From NCBI GenBank assembly GCA_012522575.1, contig JAAYKE010000056.1, positions 1 through 58,461 on the forward strand: a stretch of DNA of 58,461 bases. Reading direction: 5' to 3'. Positions 43,705-52,592 of the stretch are shown here, in pieces; within the stretch, counting starts at the first letter, position 1, and every line of letters starts with the position of its first letter. The notes beneath the pieces were generated by a model. The model saw only the letters and a program-made list of their open reading frames with translations. It did no database searches and was not told the origin of the DNA. Origin of the DNA: Armatimonadota bacterium. Its GTDB lineage: Bacteria > Armatimonadota > UBA5829. Both the position numbers and the translations under genes were made by a program.

Positions 43705-43705
43705 G

Positions 43706-43775
43706 CTTGCCCGGTAATGTGATAAAATTGGGGGGATTGCGGGCAAGCAGTCCCCCTACGTCTGTACCAGCCCTC
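43706..43775 (+). other. Overlapping alternative hairpins between pilQ and aroB
   Basis: GCTTGCCC (from 43706) can pair with GGGCAAGC (about 43741-43748), and GGGGGATT (about 43731-43738) can pair with AGTCCCCC (about 43749-43756), whose loop includes the right arm of the first hairpin. The two are mutually exclusive or would form a pseudoknot. No T-run follows. It could act as an attenuator or be a short dispersed repeat. Confidence 0.35.
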
Positions 43776-43815
43776 AAACTGGTATTTGGATTTGGTCGTG
43801 GCTAACGAGGGAAAA

Positions 43816-44913
43816 ATGCCAACCGTTGAGGTCGATTTAGGGGATAGGTCATATACGATAAGCATCGAAGCCGGCGCATTGGCGCGACTTGGCGAGGTAG
43901 TCGCGACCGCTCGACCGACGGCGGTTCTGGTTGTATCCAATCCCGTAGTGGCCGGACATTATGGCGAGGCAGCCATCAGCAGCCTGCAAGATGCCGGTTT
44001 GCGATCTGATCTGATGTGTCTGCCTGCGGGGGAACGATTCAAAACCCTCAATTCGGTAAAGAAGATATACGACGCTTTGCTGCAGTCCCACATCGACAGA
44101 AAAGGCGCGGTAGTTGCGCTCGGCGGCGGGGTAATCGGGGATATGGCGGGCTTCGCAGCCGCTAGCTACCTGAGAGGGGTCGATTTTTATCAGGTTCCCA
44201 CCACTCTGCTGGCGCAGGTCGATGCAAGCGTGGGAGGCAAGGTCGGTGTGGATCTTCCGCAGGGCAAGAACCTGGTGGGTGCGTTTCATCAGCCCAAAGC
44301 GGTTGTGGTCGACACCTCCACTTTGCACACCTTGCCTGCCCGTGAACTGCGCTCAGGGTTGGCCGAGGTAGTCAAGCATGGTATAATTTACGACCAGGAC
44401 TTTCTCATATTTCTCAATCAAAATGCCGCCCGCCTGCTATCCAGAAGCGAGGCCGAAATGGTGCGGGCTGTCAGAAGGTCTGTTGAAATTAAGCGCGACA
44501 TCGTCGTTAATGACGAGCGCGAATCGGGCATCAGGGCGATTCTGAATTATGGCCACACGATTGGCCATGCTATCGAAGTTCTCAGCGGCTACGGCAGATA
44601 TCGCCACGGCGAGGCTGTAGCCATAGGAATGGTGACGGAGGCGATTCTTTCCGAGATGGAGGGGATAGCTCCTAAAGGAACTGCCGGCATCGTAGCCGAG
44701 TCTCTGATACAGATGCGATTGCCCGCAGATATCGACGCATCGTTGCCCACCGAGCGGGTAATTCGAGCGATCGAGTTGGACAAGAAAACTCTCGGCGGGG
44801 TTCTACGACTGGCTTTGCCCGTTGAAGTCGGGAAGTGTTCGGTTGCAGAGGTCAGCCGAGAAGCTCTGACCGCGGCAATAGAAGCTCACAAAGCCCGGCG
44901 GTTTCAGAAATGA
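43816..44913 (+). CDS. aroB: 3-dehydroquinate synthase
   Basis: AroB converts DAHP to 3-dehydroquinate, the second step of the shikimate pathway, using NAD and Zn. It shows VVALGGGVIGDMAGFAAASYLRG, QVPTTLLAQVDASVGGK, GLAEVVKHGII, LNYGHTIGHAIE and the RHGEAVAIGM zinc site. The ATG at 43816 with GAGGGA just upstream gives 365 residues, the usual length; the TTG at 43786 in the track lacks support. It follows pilQ in the same direction, an order also known from proteobacteria (pilMNOPQ-aroK-aroB), though aroK is absent here. It is cytosolic. Confidence 0.95.
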   Translation: MPTVEVDLGDRSYTISIEAGALARLGEVVATARPTAVLVVSNPVVAGHYGEAAISSLQDAGLRSDLMCLPAGERFKTLNSVKKIYDALLQSHIDRKGAVVALGGGVIGDMAGFAAASYLRGVDFYQVPTTLLAQVDASVGGKVGVDLPQGKNLVGAFHQPKAVVVDTSTLHTLPARELRSGLAEVVKHGIIYDQDFLIFLNQNAARLLSRSEAEMVRAVRRSVEIKRDIVVNDERESGIRAILNYGHTIGHAIEVLSGYGRYRHGEAVAIGMVTEAILSEMEGIAPKGTAGIVAESLIQMRLPADIDASLPTERVIRAIELDKKTLGGVLRLALPVEVGKCSVAEVSREALTAAIEAHKARRFQK

Positions 44914-45101
44914 AGTCTCACTGGCAGGATATATTGCTGTCTATCTGGATACTGCTGGCCGCGGTGTCGTTTTTTGCGCCGTTGCTTTTAATTGCGGGCA
45001 GCGTGGAACTCGAACTGGTGGGACGTTACGTATACCTGTGTGTAGTTGCGACCGGTCTGCTTTGCCTGGCTGTCAGGGCGCTGCGGGCAGTCCGCAGATA
45101 G
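44910..45101 (+). CDS. Small two-helix membrane protein
   Basis: This 63-residue protein overlaps aroB by four bases (ATGA) and was hidden behind an out-of-place start in the track. It begins MKSHWQDILLSIWILLAAVSF, has two hydrophobic helices (about 9-30 and 38-57) and ends in Arg residues (RALRAVRR), giving an N-in, C-in hairpin. It is probably cotranslated with aroB. No family is recognised. Confidence 0.6.
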   Translation: MKSHWQDILLSIWILLAAVSFFAPLLLIAGSVELELVGRYVYLCVVATGLLCLAVRALRAVRR

Positions 45102-45187
45102 ATGCGAAGCAGCCTGAGTGCGGATCGGTTCGGCAATAATGCATTTACCCTCAATTTGACTGCGTTGTAATATGGAGGATTGTGATA

Positions 45188-46276
45188 ATGTCTAAGGTAG
45201 CGGTTCTAAAGACTTCCCCGGCTACTGTCGTCGATGATTACGTCAAGCTTATGAAGCTAGCCGATTTTGAAACGGAGCTTCCCAGGGACAAGGACACGAT
45301 CCTCAAAATCAACATCTCCTGGCACTACTATTTCCCTGCGTGTTCCACGACTCCCTGGCAGCTTGATGGGGTGACAAAGGCTCTCAAGGAAGCTGGCTAC
45401 CAGAACCTGATACCTGCCCAGAACCGCACTGTGGTCGTCGACCCGAAGCTCGGTGCAAGAAATAATCACCTCGATACGGTTATCGATAAGCACGACCTGG
45501 AGTTTATGTATTTATATGAAGACGGCGTTAAGTGGATCAAGTATGAGCCGAAGGCCAAAATGCTGGTGCTGGACAAGGTCTTTCCGGACGGCATATTGAT
45601 CCCGGATGTGATGGTCGGCAAAAACGCGGTGCATCTGCCTACCCTTAAAACGCACGTATTTACGACGATGACCGGAGCTATGAAAAATGCCTTCGGAGGA
45701 CTGTTGAGGGAAAACCGCCACTGGACACATTCTGTGATCCATGAAACCCTCGTCGACCTGCTGGCGATTCAAAAGGAGATTCATCCGGGCCTTTTTGCCG
45801 TCACGGACGGGACTATTGCCGGAGACGGGCCTGGCCCTCGCGCTATGGTTCCGATGATAAAGAATTATATACTTGCCAGCGCGGATCAGGTTTCCATTGA
45901 CGCCATTGCTGCCAAAATGATGGGATTTGATCCGATGAACCTCAAATTTCTCAGGCTTGCGCACGAGCATGGGCTTGGGTGCGCCGATGTCAAGGAAATC
46001 GAGGTGGTCGGCGAAGACATATCCGAGGTGAACTTTCATTTCCACGATAAGCAGGAGACGTTTGCAAGTCGAGGCCAGAAACTGATCTACCACGGGCCTT
46101 TGAAACCGCTGGAAAATGTTCTGTTAAGAAGCTGCATCGCGCCCTGGTCATACTACGCATCGCGCTTGTATCACGACGGCTACTGGTATCCGTGCAAGGG
46201 CAAGCCTAGAGTCGATGCCATTCTAAGGACAGAATGGGGTAAGCTGTTTTCCAGCTATGGGAGGAGCAATTCTTGA
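45188..46276 (+). CDS. DUF362 domain protein
   Basis: The start is the ATG at 45188 (GGAGG nine bases upstream; 362 residues). It resembles DUF362 proteins: KVAVLKTSPATV at the N-terminus, VHLPTLKTHVFTTMTGAMKNAFGGL, DGTIAGDGPGPRAM and ADQVSIDAIAAKMMGFDP. The family is usually linked to iron-sulfur or redox functions but its reaction is not established. No 4Fe-4S ferredoxin motif is present in this copy, only scattered Cys. Its last codons overlap the kinase start by four bases (TTGA), indicating translational coupling with the PASTA kinase. Confidence 0.8.
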   Translation: MSKVAVLKTSPATVVDDYVKLMKLADFETELPRDKDTILKINISWHYYFPACSTTPWQLDGVTKALKEAGYQNLIPAQNRTVVVDPKLGARNNHLDTVIDKHDLEFMYLYEDGVKWIKYEPKAKMLVLDKVFPDGILIPDVMVGKNAVHLPTLKTHVFTTMTGAMKNAFGGLLRENRHWTHSVIHETLVDLLAIQKEIHPGLFAVTDGTIAGDGPGPRAMVPMIKNYILASADQVSIDAIAAKMMGFDPMNLKFLRLAHEHGLGCADVKEIEVVGEDISEVNFHFHDKQETFASRGQKLIYHGPLKPLENVLLRSCIAPWSYYASRLYHDGYWYPCKGKPRVDAILRTEWGKLFSSYGRSNS

Positions 46277-47970
46277 TCGGGAAGATCATCAACTATCGTT
46301 ACGAGTTGCTGGAGAATGTTGGCGAAGGCGGGGTCTTTACCGTATATAAGGCTCGAGACAAGGTTCTAAACCGCCTGGTCGCGCTCAAAGCGGTAAAACC
46401 TGAGCTTGCAGATAATGTTCAGTTCACCACTGCTGTGCGCTCCGGCTACCAAAACGCCGCGCTTCTTGACCATCCCTGCATCGCAAGGGTGATAGAATCC
46501 GACCCTGCATCCGGCGAGGCATATCTGGTGAGCGATTTTGTCCGCGGGATGAACGTCAAGGACAGGATATTGCGCGCAGGTGCGATGCAGGTGTCCACCG
46601 CTCTCGATATCATCATTCTTGCGCTGGAGGCGTTGGATTATGCGCACTCAAACCGCATAGTCCACGGTGATTTGCGGCCGCAGGATATTATTGTCAGCCC
46701 GGATGGCGAGGTAAAAGTAACTGATTTCGGCCTGGCTCCGGCTCTGCGGCAGTGTCCGGAGGTCTCCGATCTGCTGGCGATGAGATCAATTCATTATGAA
46801 GCCCCTGAGGTTGCCGAAGGCGCCGCGCCATCGGTGGTTTCCGACCTATATTCAGTCGGTGTCATTTTGTATGAAATGCTCACAGGCTCACTTCCGTTCG
46901 AGGGATCTACCGCCGTCGCAGTCGCCCTTAACAGGACCAAACAGACACCCACGCCGCCTCGGACGCTCAATGCCGCGGTTCCCAAGTCGCTGAGCGATAT
47001 CGTGATGAGGGCTATTAATAAATCCCCGCAGGAACGCTATGCGAGCGCGAAAGAGATGATGCTGGACCTGCGAACGATCAGAGACGCTATCCGAACGGGC
47101 AAACCCATCAGCGTGTCGCAGCCACACACTTCCGGCGCTGCAAAGCCGATGGAGGTCGAAGTCGATGGCGAGCCGGAAGGGCCGCTTTCGAGGTCGTCAT
47201 ACCTGTGGCTGATCGTGGGGTTTGTCCTGGTGGTTGTGCTGGCGGGCGGGTTGACCCTTACGCTCAGCACAAGGGAAGTCAAACTGGATGTGCCGCTGAT
47301 TATCGGCAAATCACTCGAAGAGGCGCGCGAGCTGGCTCACGAAGCGGGCATGGCCATCGAACAGGACGTGCCCGGGGAAGTCTTCAGCAATGATTATGAT
47401 GAGGGAAGGGTTGCGGTTCAGTTCCCCATTGCCCATTCCAGAGTGGCCAGGGATAAGGCGATCATAAAATATAAGCTCAGCAAGGGACCCAGCGCAAAGC
47501 CGACGCCGGACCTGCTCGGCCTGCCGGAGGCGGACGCATATAGAGCAGCGGAGGATGCGGGCTTCCTTATAAACAAGTTGACTACCGAATATAACGACAA
47601 GATACCCATCAATTCGGTCATCAGGCAGGACCCGGAAAAGGGATCGATGGTTCCGCCGCAGAGTTCAATTTCTCTGGTGATCAGCTTAGGGCCGAAGCCC
47701 GAACAGCCCCAACCGCCGCCCACGGTTCAAGGCTCCGATGAACCCACCGGAGAACAGCGCAATTTTCAGGTCGCAGTGACCGTGCCTTCCGATTCAACCG
47801 GTTCGCAGGAGGTGCGGATATTGGTCAATGATGATCGCGGCGCGACCACTGTCCTGCAGGAGGATCACGAGCCTGGCGACAAACTGACCGAAACCGTGAC
47901 CGCCTATGGATCAAATGTGCGTATCAGGATATATGTCGGCGGTCGACTGGCCAGCGACGAGAGATACTAG
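46273..47970 (+). CDS. PASTA-domain Ser/Thr kinase homologue with degenerate catalytic residues
   Basis: This 565-residue protein starts at TTG (overlapping the DUF362 stop; GGAGGAG seven bases upstream). The kinase domain (about 8-270) has GEGGVFTVYKA, the VAIK Lys (LVALKAVKP), DFG (VTDFGL) and APE (YEAPEVAEG). The catalytic loop, however, reads HGDLRPQD where HRDLKPEN is expected: the Arg, the Lys after Asp and the Mg-binding Asn are all changed. The alphaC Glu position seems to be Gln (GYQNAALLDHP). A membrane helix (about 312-335) is followed by two PASTA-like repeats (VPLIIGKSLEEARELAHEAGM; TPDLLGLPEADAYRAAEDAGF) that would sense wall fragments, then a beta-rich end. It is possibly a pseudokinase. 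Confidence 0.85.
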   Translation: MIGKIINYRYELLENVGEGGVFTVYKARDKVLNRLVALKAVKPELADNVQFTTAVRSGYQNAALLDHPCIARVIESDPASGEAYLVSDFVRGMNVKDRILRAGAMQVSTALDIIILALEALDYAHSNRIVHGDLRPQDIIVSPDGEVKVTDFGLAPALRQCPEVSDLLAMRSIHYEAPEVAEGAAPSVVSDLYSVGVILYEMLTGSLPFEGSTAVAVALNRTKQTPTPPRTLNAAVPKSLSDIVMRAINKSPQERYASAKEMMLDLRTIRDAIRTGKPISVSQPHTSGAAKPMEVEVDGEPEGPLSRSSYLWLIVGFVLVVVLAGGLTLTLSTREVKLDVPLIIGKSLEEARELAHEAGMAIEQDVPGEVFSNDYDEGRVAVQFPIAHSRVARDKAIIKYKLSKGPSAKPTPDLLGLPEADAYRAAEDAGFLINKLTTEYNDKIPINSVIRQDPEKGSMVPPQSSISLVISLGPKPEQPQPPPTVQGSDEPTGEQRNFQVAVTVPSDSTGSQEVRILVNDDRGATTVLQEDHEPGDKLTETVTAYGSNVRIRIYVGGRLASDERY

Positions 47971-47989
47971 AAACCCGGTGGTGTATGAA

Positions 47990-48667
47990 ATGCAGAAAAA
48001 CAATCGAGTACAGATATTTCCATCAATACTTGCGGCCGATTTTGGCAACCTCAGCAAGGCCGTGACCAGTCTTGACGGCAGTGGAGCAGATGCCGTCCAT
48101 TGCGATACTATGGATGGCAGGTATGTGCCTAACATATCATTTGGGCCTATGGTGGTTAAGGCGATCAAGCCGCACACCAGCCTGCCGTTGTGCTGCCACC
48201 TCATGATCGAAGAGCCGGAGAATTATATCGATGCCTTTGTTGATGCGGGCGCATTTGAGATCAGCGTACATGCGGAGGCGTGCGTTCATCTGCATCGTGT
48301 AATACAGCAGATCAAGGCGGCTGGAGTTTTGGCCGGGGTGGCGCTCAACCCGTCGACTCCGTTATGTATGGTAGAAAATGTTTTTTCTGATATGGATATG
48401 CTGCTAGTGATGACTGTCAATCCCGGCTTTGGAGGGCAGAGTTTTATACCGGAGATGCTGCCCAAAATCGCTATGGCGCGGCAGATGGCAAACGAATTAA
48501 ACCCTGATCTCAATATCGCGGTAGATGGAGGGATCGACGTCAAAACGGCTCCCGAGGTAGTGCGCGCTGGCGCAAACATTCTAATCGCAGGCTCCTCTGT
48601 CTTCGGACACCCGGAGGGCGTGAAACAGGCGTGCGCTGAATTGAGATCTGCATTCGAGGATGCGTGA
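47990..48667 (+). CDS. rpe: Ribulose-phosphate 3-epimerase
   Basis: Rpe interconverts ribulose 5-phosphate and xylulose 5-phosphate in the pentose phosphate pathway, so it supplies the Ru5P used by RibBA downstream. The start was moved to the ATG at 47990 (225 residues, usual length). Motifs are FPSILAADFGNL, VHCDTMDGRYVPNISFGP (catalytic Asp), CCHLMIEEPE, VMTVNPGFGGQSFI and IAVDGGIDVKTAPEVV. It lies 19 bases after the kinase gene and overlaps the next gene by one base (TGATG). Confidence 0.95.
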   Translation: MQKNNRVQIFPSILAADFGNLSKAVTSLDGSGADAVHCDTMDGRYVPNISFGPMVVKAIKPHTSLPLCCHLMIEEPENYIDAFVDAGAFEISVHAEACVHLHRVIQQIKAAGVLAGVALNPSTPLCMVENVFSDMDMLLVMTVNPGFGGQSFIPEMLPKIAMARQMANELNPDLNIAVDGGIDVKTAPEVVRAGANILIAGSSVFGHPEGVKQACAELRSAFEDA

Positions 48668-49026
48668 TGCACGACGCGATTCAGTGGATTGCGGTGTTGG
48701 GAATGGTTGGGATCGCCGTCGTATTTGTATTTGAACTGCGAAAATGGCGTTCCATCGGGCGGATTATGACGCGTGGGCAGCGCATATTGCGCGTGATGCT
48801 GATTTTGTGCGTGGAAGCCTTATTCGTTATGATGCTCGTCGGCCCGCACGTAACCAGCCGCAAAGATCCGGTGGGGTCGTTGTTATATTGGACGATCTGC
48901 CTGATATTGGGAATAGTCGTAGCGGCCCTTGCATTATTGGACCTGAAAACAATTTTAGGGCAGTATTCTCAGCTCAACAGGCAGCTTCTTGAACAGTTGA
49001 AAGAGGATGACAGGCGCGACAAGTGA
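48667..49026 (+). CDS. Three-helix membrane protein of unknown function
   Basis: This 119-residue protein starts at the ATG overlapping the rpe stop (TGATG). Three hydrophobic helices are visible (about 6-23, 42-62 and 73-92), followed by an amphipathic, charged tail (LGQYSQLNRQLLEQLKEDDRR) that could form a coiled coil in the cytoplasm. It overlaps ribD by four bases. No family is recognised. Its place between rpe and ribD hints at cotranscription, not function. Confidence 0.65.
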   Translation: MHDAIQWIAVLGMVGIAVVFVFELRKWRSIGRIMTRGQRILRVMLILCVEALFVMMLVGPHVTSRKDPVGSLLYWTICLILGIVVAALALLDLKTILGQYSQLNRQLLEQLKEDDRRDK

Positions 49027-50111
49027 GTGATGCCGGCTATATGAATCTGGCCATCAAGTTGGCACGTCGAGGCAGGACCTCTCCAAACCCGATGGTCGGG
49101 GCGGTGGTGGTGAAAGACGGCATAATTGTCGGCAAGGGTTATCACCATAGCGCCGGTGAGCCGCATGCCGAGGCTCTGGCCCTTGACGAAGCCGGTGAGC
49201 AGGCAGCGGGAGCGAGTATGTATGTGACGCTGGAGCCTTGCTGTCACACAGGGCGCACTCCGCCGTGTGTCGGTGCGATCATAAGAGCGGGCATAAAAAG
49301 AGTGTGCGTGGCGATGGAGGATCCCGATTCCAAGGTTGCCGGAATGGGCTTGGCTGCGTTAAAACAGGCGGGCATTGAGGTAGAATGCGGGCTTATGCAG
49401 GAGCAGGCAAGGGCGCTCAATGAGGCGTATATCAAACATCGCACCACCGGGATGCCGCTGGTAATTTTGAAGTCCGCGATGAGCTTGGATGGCAGGATTG
49501 CAACCCGGACAGGGGATTCCAAGTGGATCACAAGTGAACCATCCAGGGCTTTTGCCCATAAAATAAGACGGGACGTGGATGCCATCGTCGTCGGGGCCAA
49601 CACAGCTCGGATGGACAACCCAAAGCTGACGGCGAGGGTTGGCCGCAGGGTATGCTATCCGACTCGGGTCGTGGTCAGCGAGACCGGGAATATCGCCTCC
49701 AATCTCGCCTTGTTCGGGCTTCCGGGTCAAAGTATTGTCGCAGTATCAAAACGGGCGGACCGGCAGGCGATAAAGAGCCTGGAGCAGGTTGGGGCGAGAA
49801 TAATTGTGCTCAAAGACTTCTGTAACCGCGCCTCGATAGCCGACCTTATGCGGCAGTTGGCTGATTTGGGGTGTCTGTCGGCGCTGATTGAGGGCGGCGG
49901 AGAGCTGGCCGCATCTGCGTTGGAAGAAAAAATCGTAGATAAAATTATGTTTTTCTATGCGCCCAAGATTATCGGCGGGCGCGATGCGATAAGCTCGATT
50001 GGAGGAGCGGGCGTCGAGACAGTATCACAATCGGTTCGCATCCGGCAGACCAAAATACGGCGCATCGGCGATGGTTTTACGGTCGAAGGATATGTGAACT
50101 ATGCGGACTGA
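49023..50111 (+). CDS. ribD: Bifunctional riboflavin deaminase/reductase
   Basis: RibD deaminates and then reduces the pyrimidine intermediate of riboflavin synthesis. The N-terminal cytidine-deaminase-like domain shows zinc site GEPHAEALAL and TLEPCCHTGRTPPCV. The C-terminal reductase domain (about 145-362) shows LKSAMSLDGRIATRTGDSKWI, DAIVVGANTARMDNP and IEGGGELAASALEE. At 362 residues it has the usual length. The GTG start overlaps the upstream stop (GTGA), with only a weak ribosome site, so coupling is likely. No FMN riboswitch sits upstream because the gene is embedded in an operon with rpe. Confidence 0.95.
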   Translation: MSDAGYMNLAIKLARRGRTSPNPMVGAVVVKDGIIVGKGYHHSAGEPHAEALALDEAGEQAAGASMYVTLEPCCHTGRTPPCVGAIIRAGIKRVCVAMEDPDSKVAGMGLAALKQAGIEVECGLMQEQARALNEAYIKHRTTGMPLVILKSAMSLDGRIATRTGDSKWITSEPSRAFAHKIRRDVDAIVVGANTARMDNPKLTARVGRRVCYPTRVVVSETGNIASNLALFGLPGQSIVAVSKRADRQAIKSLEQVGARIIVLKDFCNRASIADLMRQLADLGCLSALIEGGGELAASALEEKIVDKIMFFYAPKIIGGRDAISSIGGAGVETVSQSVRIRQTKIRRIGDGFTVEGYVNYAD

Positions 50112-50140
50112 CCGCGCCTGCCCGGTGTTAAAATAATACT

Positions 50141-50773
50141 ATGTTTACCGGCTTGATAGAGGAAATTGGGACACTGCGCAGCCTGACTCGAGGTATGGTG
50201 GGTCGGCTCGTAGTCACGTGCCCCGGAGTTGCCGGGGAAGTGGCGGTTGGCGACAGCGTCGCGGTAAATGGCGCGTGTCTCACCGTTACCTCAGTCTCCG
50301 GTAATGATGTCTCCTTTGATGCGGTCGCGGAAACCCTGTCCCGCACAACATTGGGCGATCTCCGAACCGCGGACAAGGTCAATTTGGAGACCAGCCTGAA
50401 AGCCGGCGAACCGATGGGCGGACATTTTGTGCTGGGACATGTGGACGGAGTCGGCGTCATCGAGTCCATACGGTCGATTGCCGAATCGCTATTTATCAAT
50501 TTTGCCGCTCCAAAGGACGTACTTAGATATGTGGTGGAGAAAGGCTCGATTGCCATCGACGGCGTCAGCTTAACCATTGCTTCCTGCGATGAGTCGAGTT
50601 TCGGAATTGCGGTGATTCCACATACGCTTCAGGCCACCACTCTGCACTCTCGGCAAACAGGGGACAGGGTCAATCTCGAAACCGATATTCTGGGTAAATA
50701 TGTAGAGAAATTGCTTGGCAGAGACTCCGGCAAAATCACGCAGGATCTGCTGCGCGATGCAGGATTCATCTGA
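50141..50773 (+). CDS. ribE: Riboflavin synthase, alpha-chain type
   Basis: The protein dismutates two 6,7-dimethyl-8-ribityllumazine molecules to riboflavin. Its 210 residues contain the duplicated barrel: MFTGLIEEIGTL with VNGACLTVTS in the first half, and FINFAAPKDVLRYVVEKGSIAIDGVSLTI in the second. It starts 29 bases after ribD. The sequence before the ATG (TTAAAATAATACT) has no Shine-Dalgarno and looks more like a -10 element, so either coupling or a leaderless message is possible. Confidence 0.95.
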   Translation: MFTGLIEEIGTLRSLTRGMVGRLVVTCPGVAGEVAVGDSVAVNGACLTVTSVSGNDVSFDAVAETLSRTTLGDLRTADKVNLETSLKAGEPMGGHFVLGHVDGVGVIESIRSIAESLFINFAAPKDVLRYVVEKGSIAIDGVSLTIASCDESSFGIAVIPHTLQATTLHSRQTGDRVNLETDILGKYVEKLLGRDSGKITQDLLRDAGFI

Positions 50774-50807
50774 TAAGCATACAAATACGAATGATGAGTT
50801 GTGAATT

Positions 50808-52097
50808 ATGACAGAAGAGAACCTTACACAATCAGAGAACGGCGTTTTCGCCACGATCCCGCAGGCCATAGATGAACTGCAGGCCGGGAAGATGATCATC
50901 GTCGTCGACGATGAGGATCGAGAAAACGAAGGCGATTTTATTATGTCCGCCGAGCACATTACCCCGGAAGCGGTCAACTTTATGGCCAAATACGGCAGAG
51001 GGATGATCTGCGTGCCGGCGACCCCTGAGCGCCTCGACGAGCTTGGATTGCCGGATATGGTAGACCGAAATACCGCCAAGCTTGGCACGGCATTCACCGT
51101 CAGCGTAGACGCTCTGCGCGGGACCACCACCGGCATATCGGCCTCCGACCGCGCAGTGACCATCAAAACCTTTGTCGACCCGGCGGCGAAACCACAGGAC
51201 CTTGCCAGACCCGGACATATTCACCCTCTGCGAGCCGAAAATGGCGGAACGCTGGTGCGGGCAGGGCATACTGAAGCCGTAGTCGACCTGATGCGTCTGG
51301 CGGGATTGGGACCTGCGGGCGTGCTGTGTGAAATACTCAGCGACGACGGTTCAATGGCGCGTCTGCCGGAGCTTACTGAGGTTGCGGCCAGGTGGGATAT
51401 GAAGATCGTCACCATTGCGGATTTGATCAAATATAGACGCATCAACGAGCGTCTGGTCTTCAAGTTCGCCACCTGCCGAATCCCGACTCAATATGGAGAT
51501 TTTATGGCGCACGGCTACCAGGCGACCGTCGAATCCAGCCCGTATATTGCGCTGGTGATGGGAGATGTTACGGACGGCGAGCCGACCCTTGTCAGGATTC
51601 ATTCAGGTTGCTTGACAGGGGACGTGCTAGGGTCATTGAGGTGTGATTGCGGGGAGCAGCTCCACTCGGCTATGCGAACGATCGCCGAGGAGGGCAAGGG
51701 AGTGCTGCTGTATATTCACCATCAGGAGGGCAGGGGAATTGGGCTGGTAAATAAACTAAAAGCCTATGTTCTTCAGGATCACGGCGCAGATACCGTCGAG
51801 GCAAATCACATGCTGGGACTGCCGGGTGATATGCGGGACTATGGCATAGGCGCGCAGGTGCTCGTTGACCTCGGCCTCAAGAAAATCCGCATAATGACCA
51901 ACAATCCCGGTAAACTGGCAGGGCTGCAGGGTTATGAACTGGAAATAGTCGAGAGGGTCCCCATTGTGTGCGCCCCTAACGTGGACAACGCGCGATATCT
52001 GGATACAAAACGCCAGAAAATGGGACACGTTCTCGATGAGCAGATGTTCGATGCCTGCCTGCGCGATGATACCCCGCAGGATACCGACAAATCATAA
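50808..52097 (+). CDS. ribBA: Bifunctional DHBP synthase / GTP cyclohydrolase II
   Basis: The N-terminal DHBP synthase domain makes dihydroxybutanone phosphate from Ru5P and shows VVDDEDRENEGDFIMSAEHIT, RGTTTGISASDRA and RPGHIHPLRA. The C-terminal GTP cyclohydrolase II opens GTP and shows the zinc site HSGCLTGDVLGSLRCDCGEQL, HQEGRGIGL and TNNPGKLAGL. Both active sites look complete. The 429 residues are a little longer than usual, with a short extra N-terminus. It feeds both branches of riboflavin synthesis together with ribD, ribE and ribH of the same operon. Confidence 0.96.
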   Translation: MTEENLTQSENGVFATIPQAIDELQAGKMIIVVDDEDRENEGDFIMSAEHITPEAVNFMAKYGRGMICVPATPERLDELGLPDMVDRNTAKLGTAFTVSVDALRGTTTGISASDRAVTIKTFVDPAAKPQDLARPGHIHPLRAENGGTLVRAGHTEAVVDLMRLAGLGPAGVLCEILSDDGSMARLPELTEVAARWDMKIVTIADLIKYRRINERLVFKFATCRIPTQYGDFMAHGYQATVESSPYIALVMGDVTDGEPTLVRIHSGCLTGDVLGSLRCDCGEQLHSAMRTIAEEGKGVLLYIHHQEGRGIGLVNKLKAYVLQDHGADTVEANHMLGLPGDMRDYGIGAQVLVDLGLKKIRIMTNNPGKLAGLQGYELEIVERVPIVCAPNVDNARYLDTKRQKMGHVLDEQMFDACLRDDTPQDTDKS

Positions 52098-52124
52098 GCA
52101 GACTCAATAAAAGGGAGGACTGGA

Positions 52125-52592
52125 ATGCCCAAATTATATGAAGGCAAACTGATAGCCAAGGACCTGAAAGTAGGCATTGTGGCTGGCAGGTTCAACGAAT
52201 TTATCACAAATAAGCTCGTCGAAGGAGCCGTTGACGCCTTGAAACGACATGGAGTAGCCGACGAGGACATCGCGATTGCCTGGGTTCCGGGCGCATTTGA
52301 GATTCCGATGGTTGCAAAGAAGATGGCAGAGGCCGGCAAATGCGACGCGGTGATCTGCCTGGGAGCGGTCATACGTGGTTCGACCCCGCAGTTTGACTAT
52401 GTGGCAGCGGAGGTTTCAAAGGGAGTGGCACAGGTTGGCATGGTCACAGGCATACCGACCATTTTTGGGGTGATAACCACCGACAATATCGAGCAGGCTA
52501 TCGAGCGCGCCGGCACAAAGGCGGGAAATAAGGGTTTCGAGGCGGGGGAAGCCGCCATCGAAATGGTGAATCTGTTCAGGAGCATGGGCTAG
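52125..52592 (+). CDS. ribH: 6,7-dimethyl-8-ribityllumazine synthase
   Basis: RibH condenses the pyrimidine with dihydroxybutanone phosphate to lumazine. Its 155 residues show [63 protein letters not shown] (with the catalytic region) and [28 protein letters not shown]. The ribosome site GGAGGA precedes the ATG. The next gene (HtrA) starts on the base after its stop codon. In many bacteria the usual His of the active site sits at the FDYVAAE position; here it is Phe-Asp, so that site deserves checking. Confidence 0.95.
   Translation: MPKLYEGKLIAKDLKVGIVAGRFNEFITNKLVEGAVDALKRHGVADEDIAIAWVPGAFEIPMVAKKMAEAGKCDAVICLGAVIRGSTPQFDYVAAEVSKGVAQVGMVTGIPTIFGVITTDNIEQAIERAGTKAGNKGFEAGEAAIEMVNLFRSMG

Noticed and set aside
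49000-49030. FMN riboswitch upstream of ribD
   Set aside because: The gene overlaps the preceding coding frame, leaving no room for a riboswitch, and no RFN-like sequence is visible.
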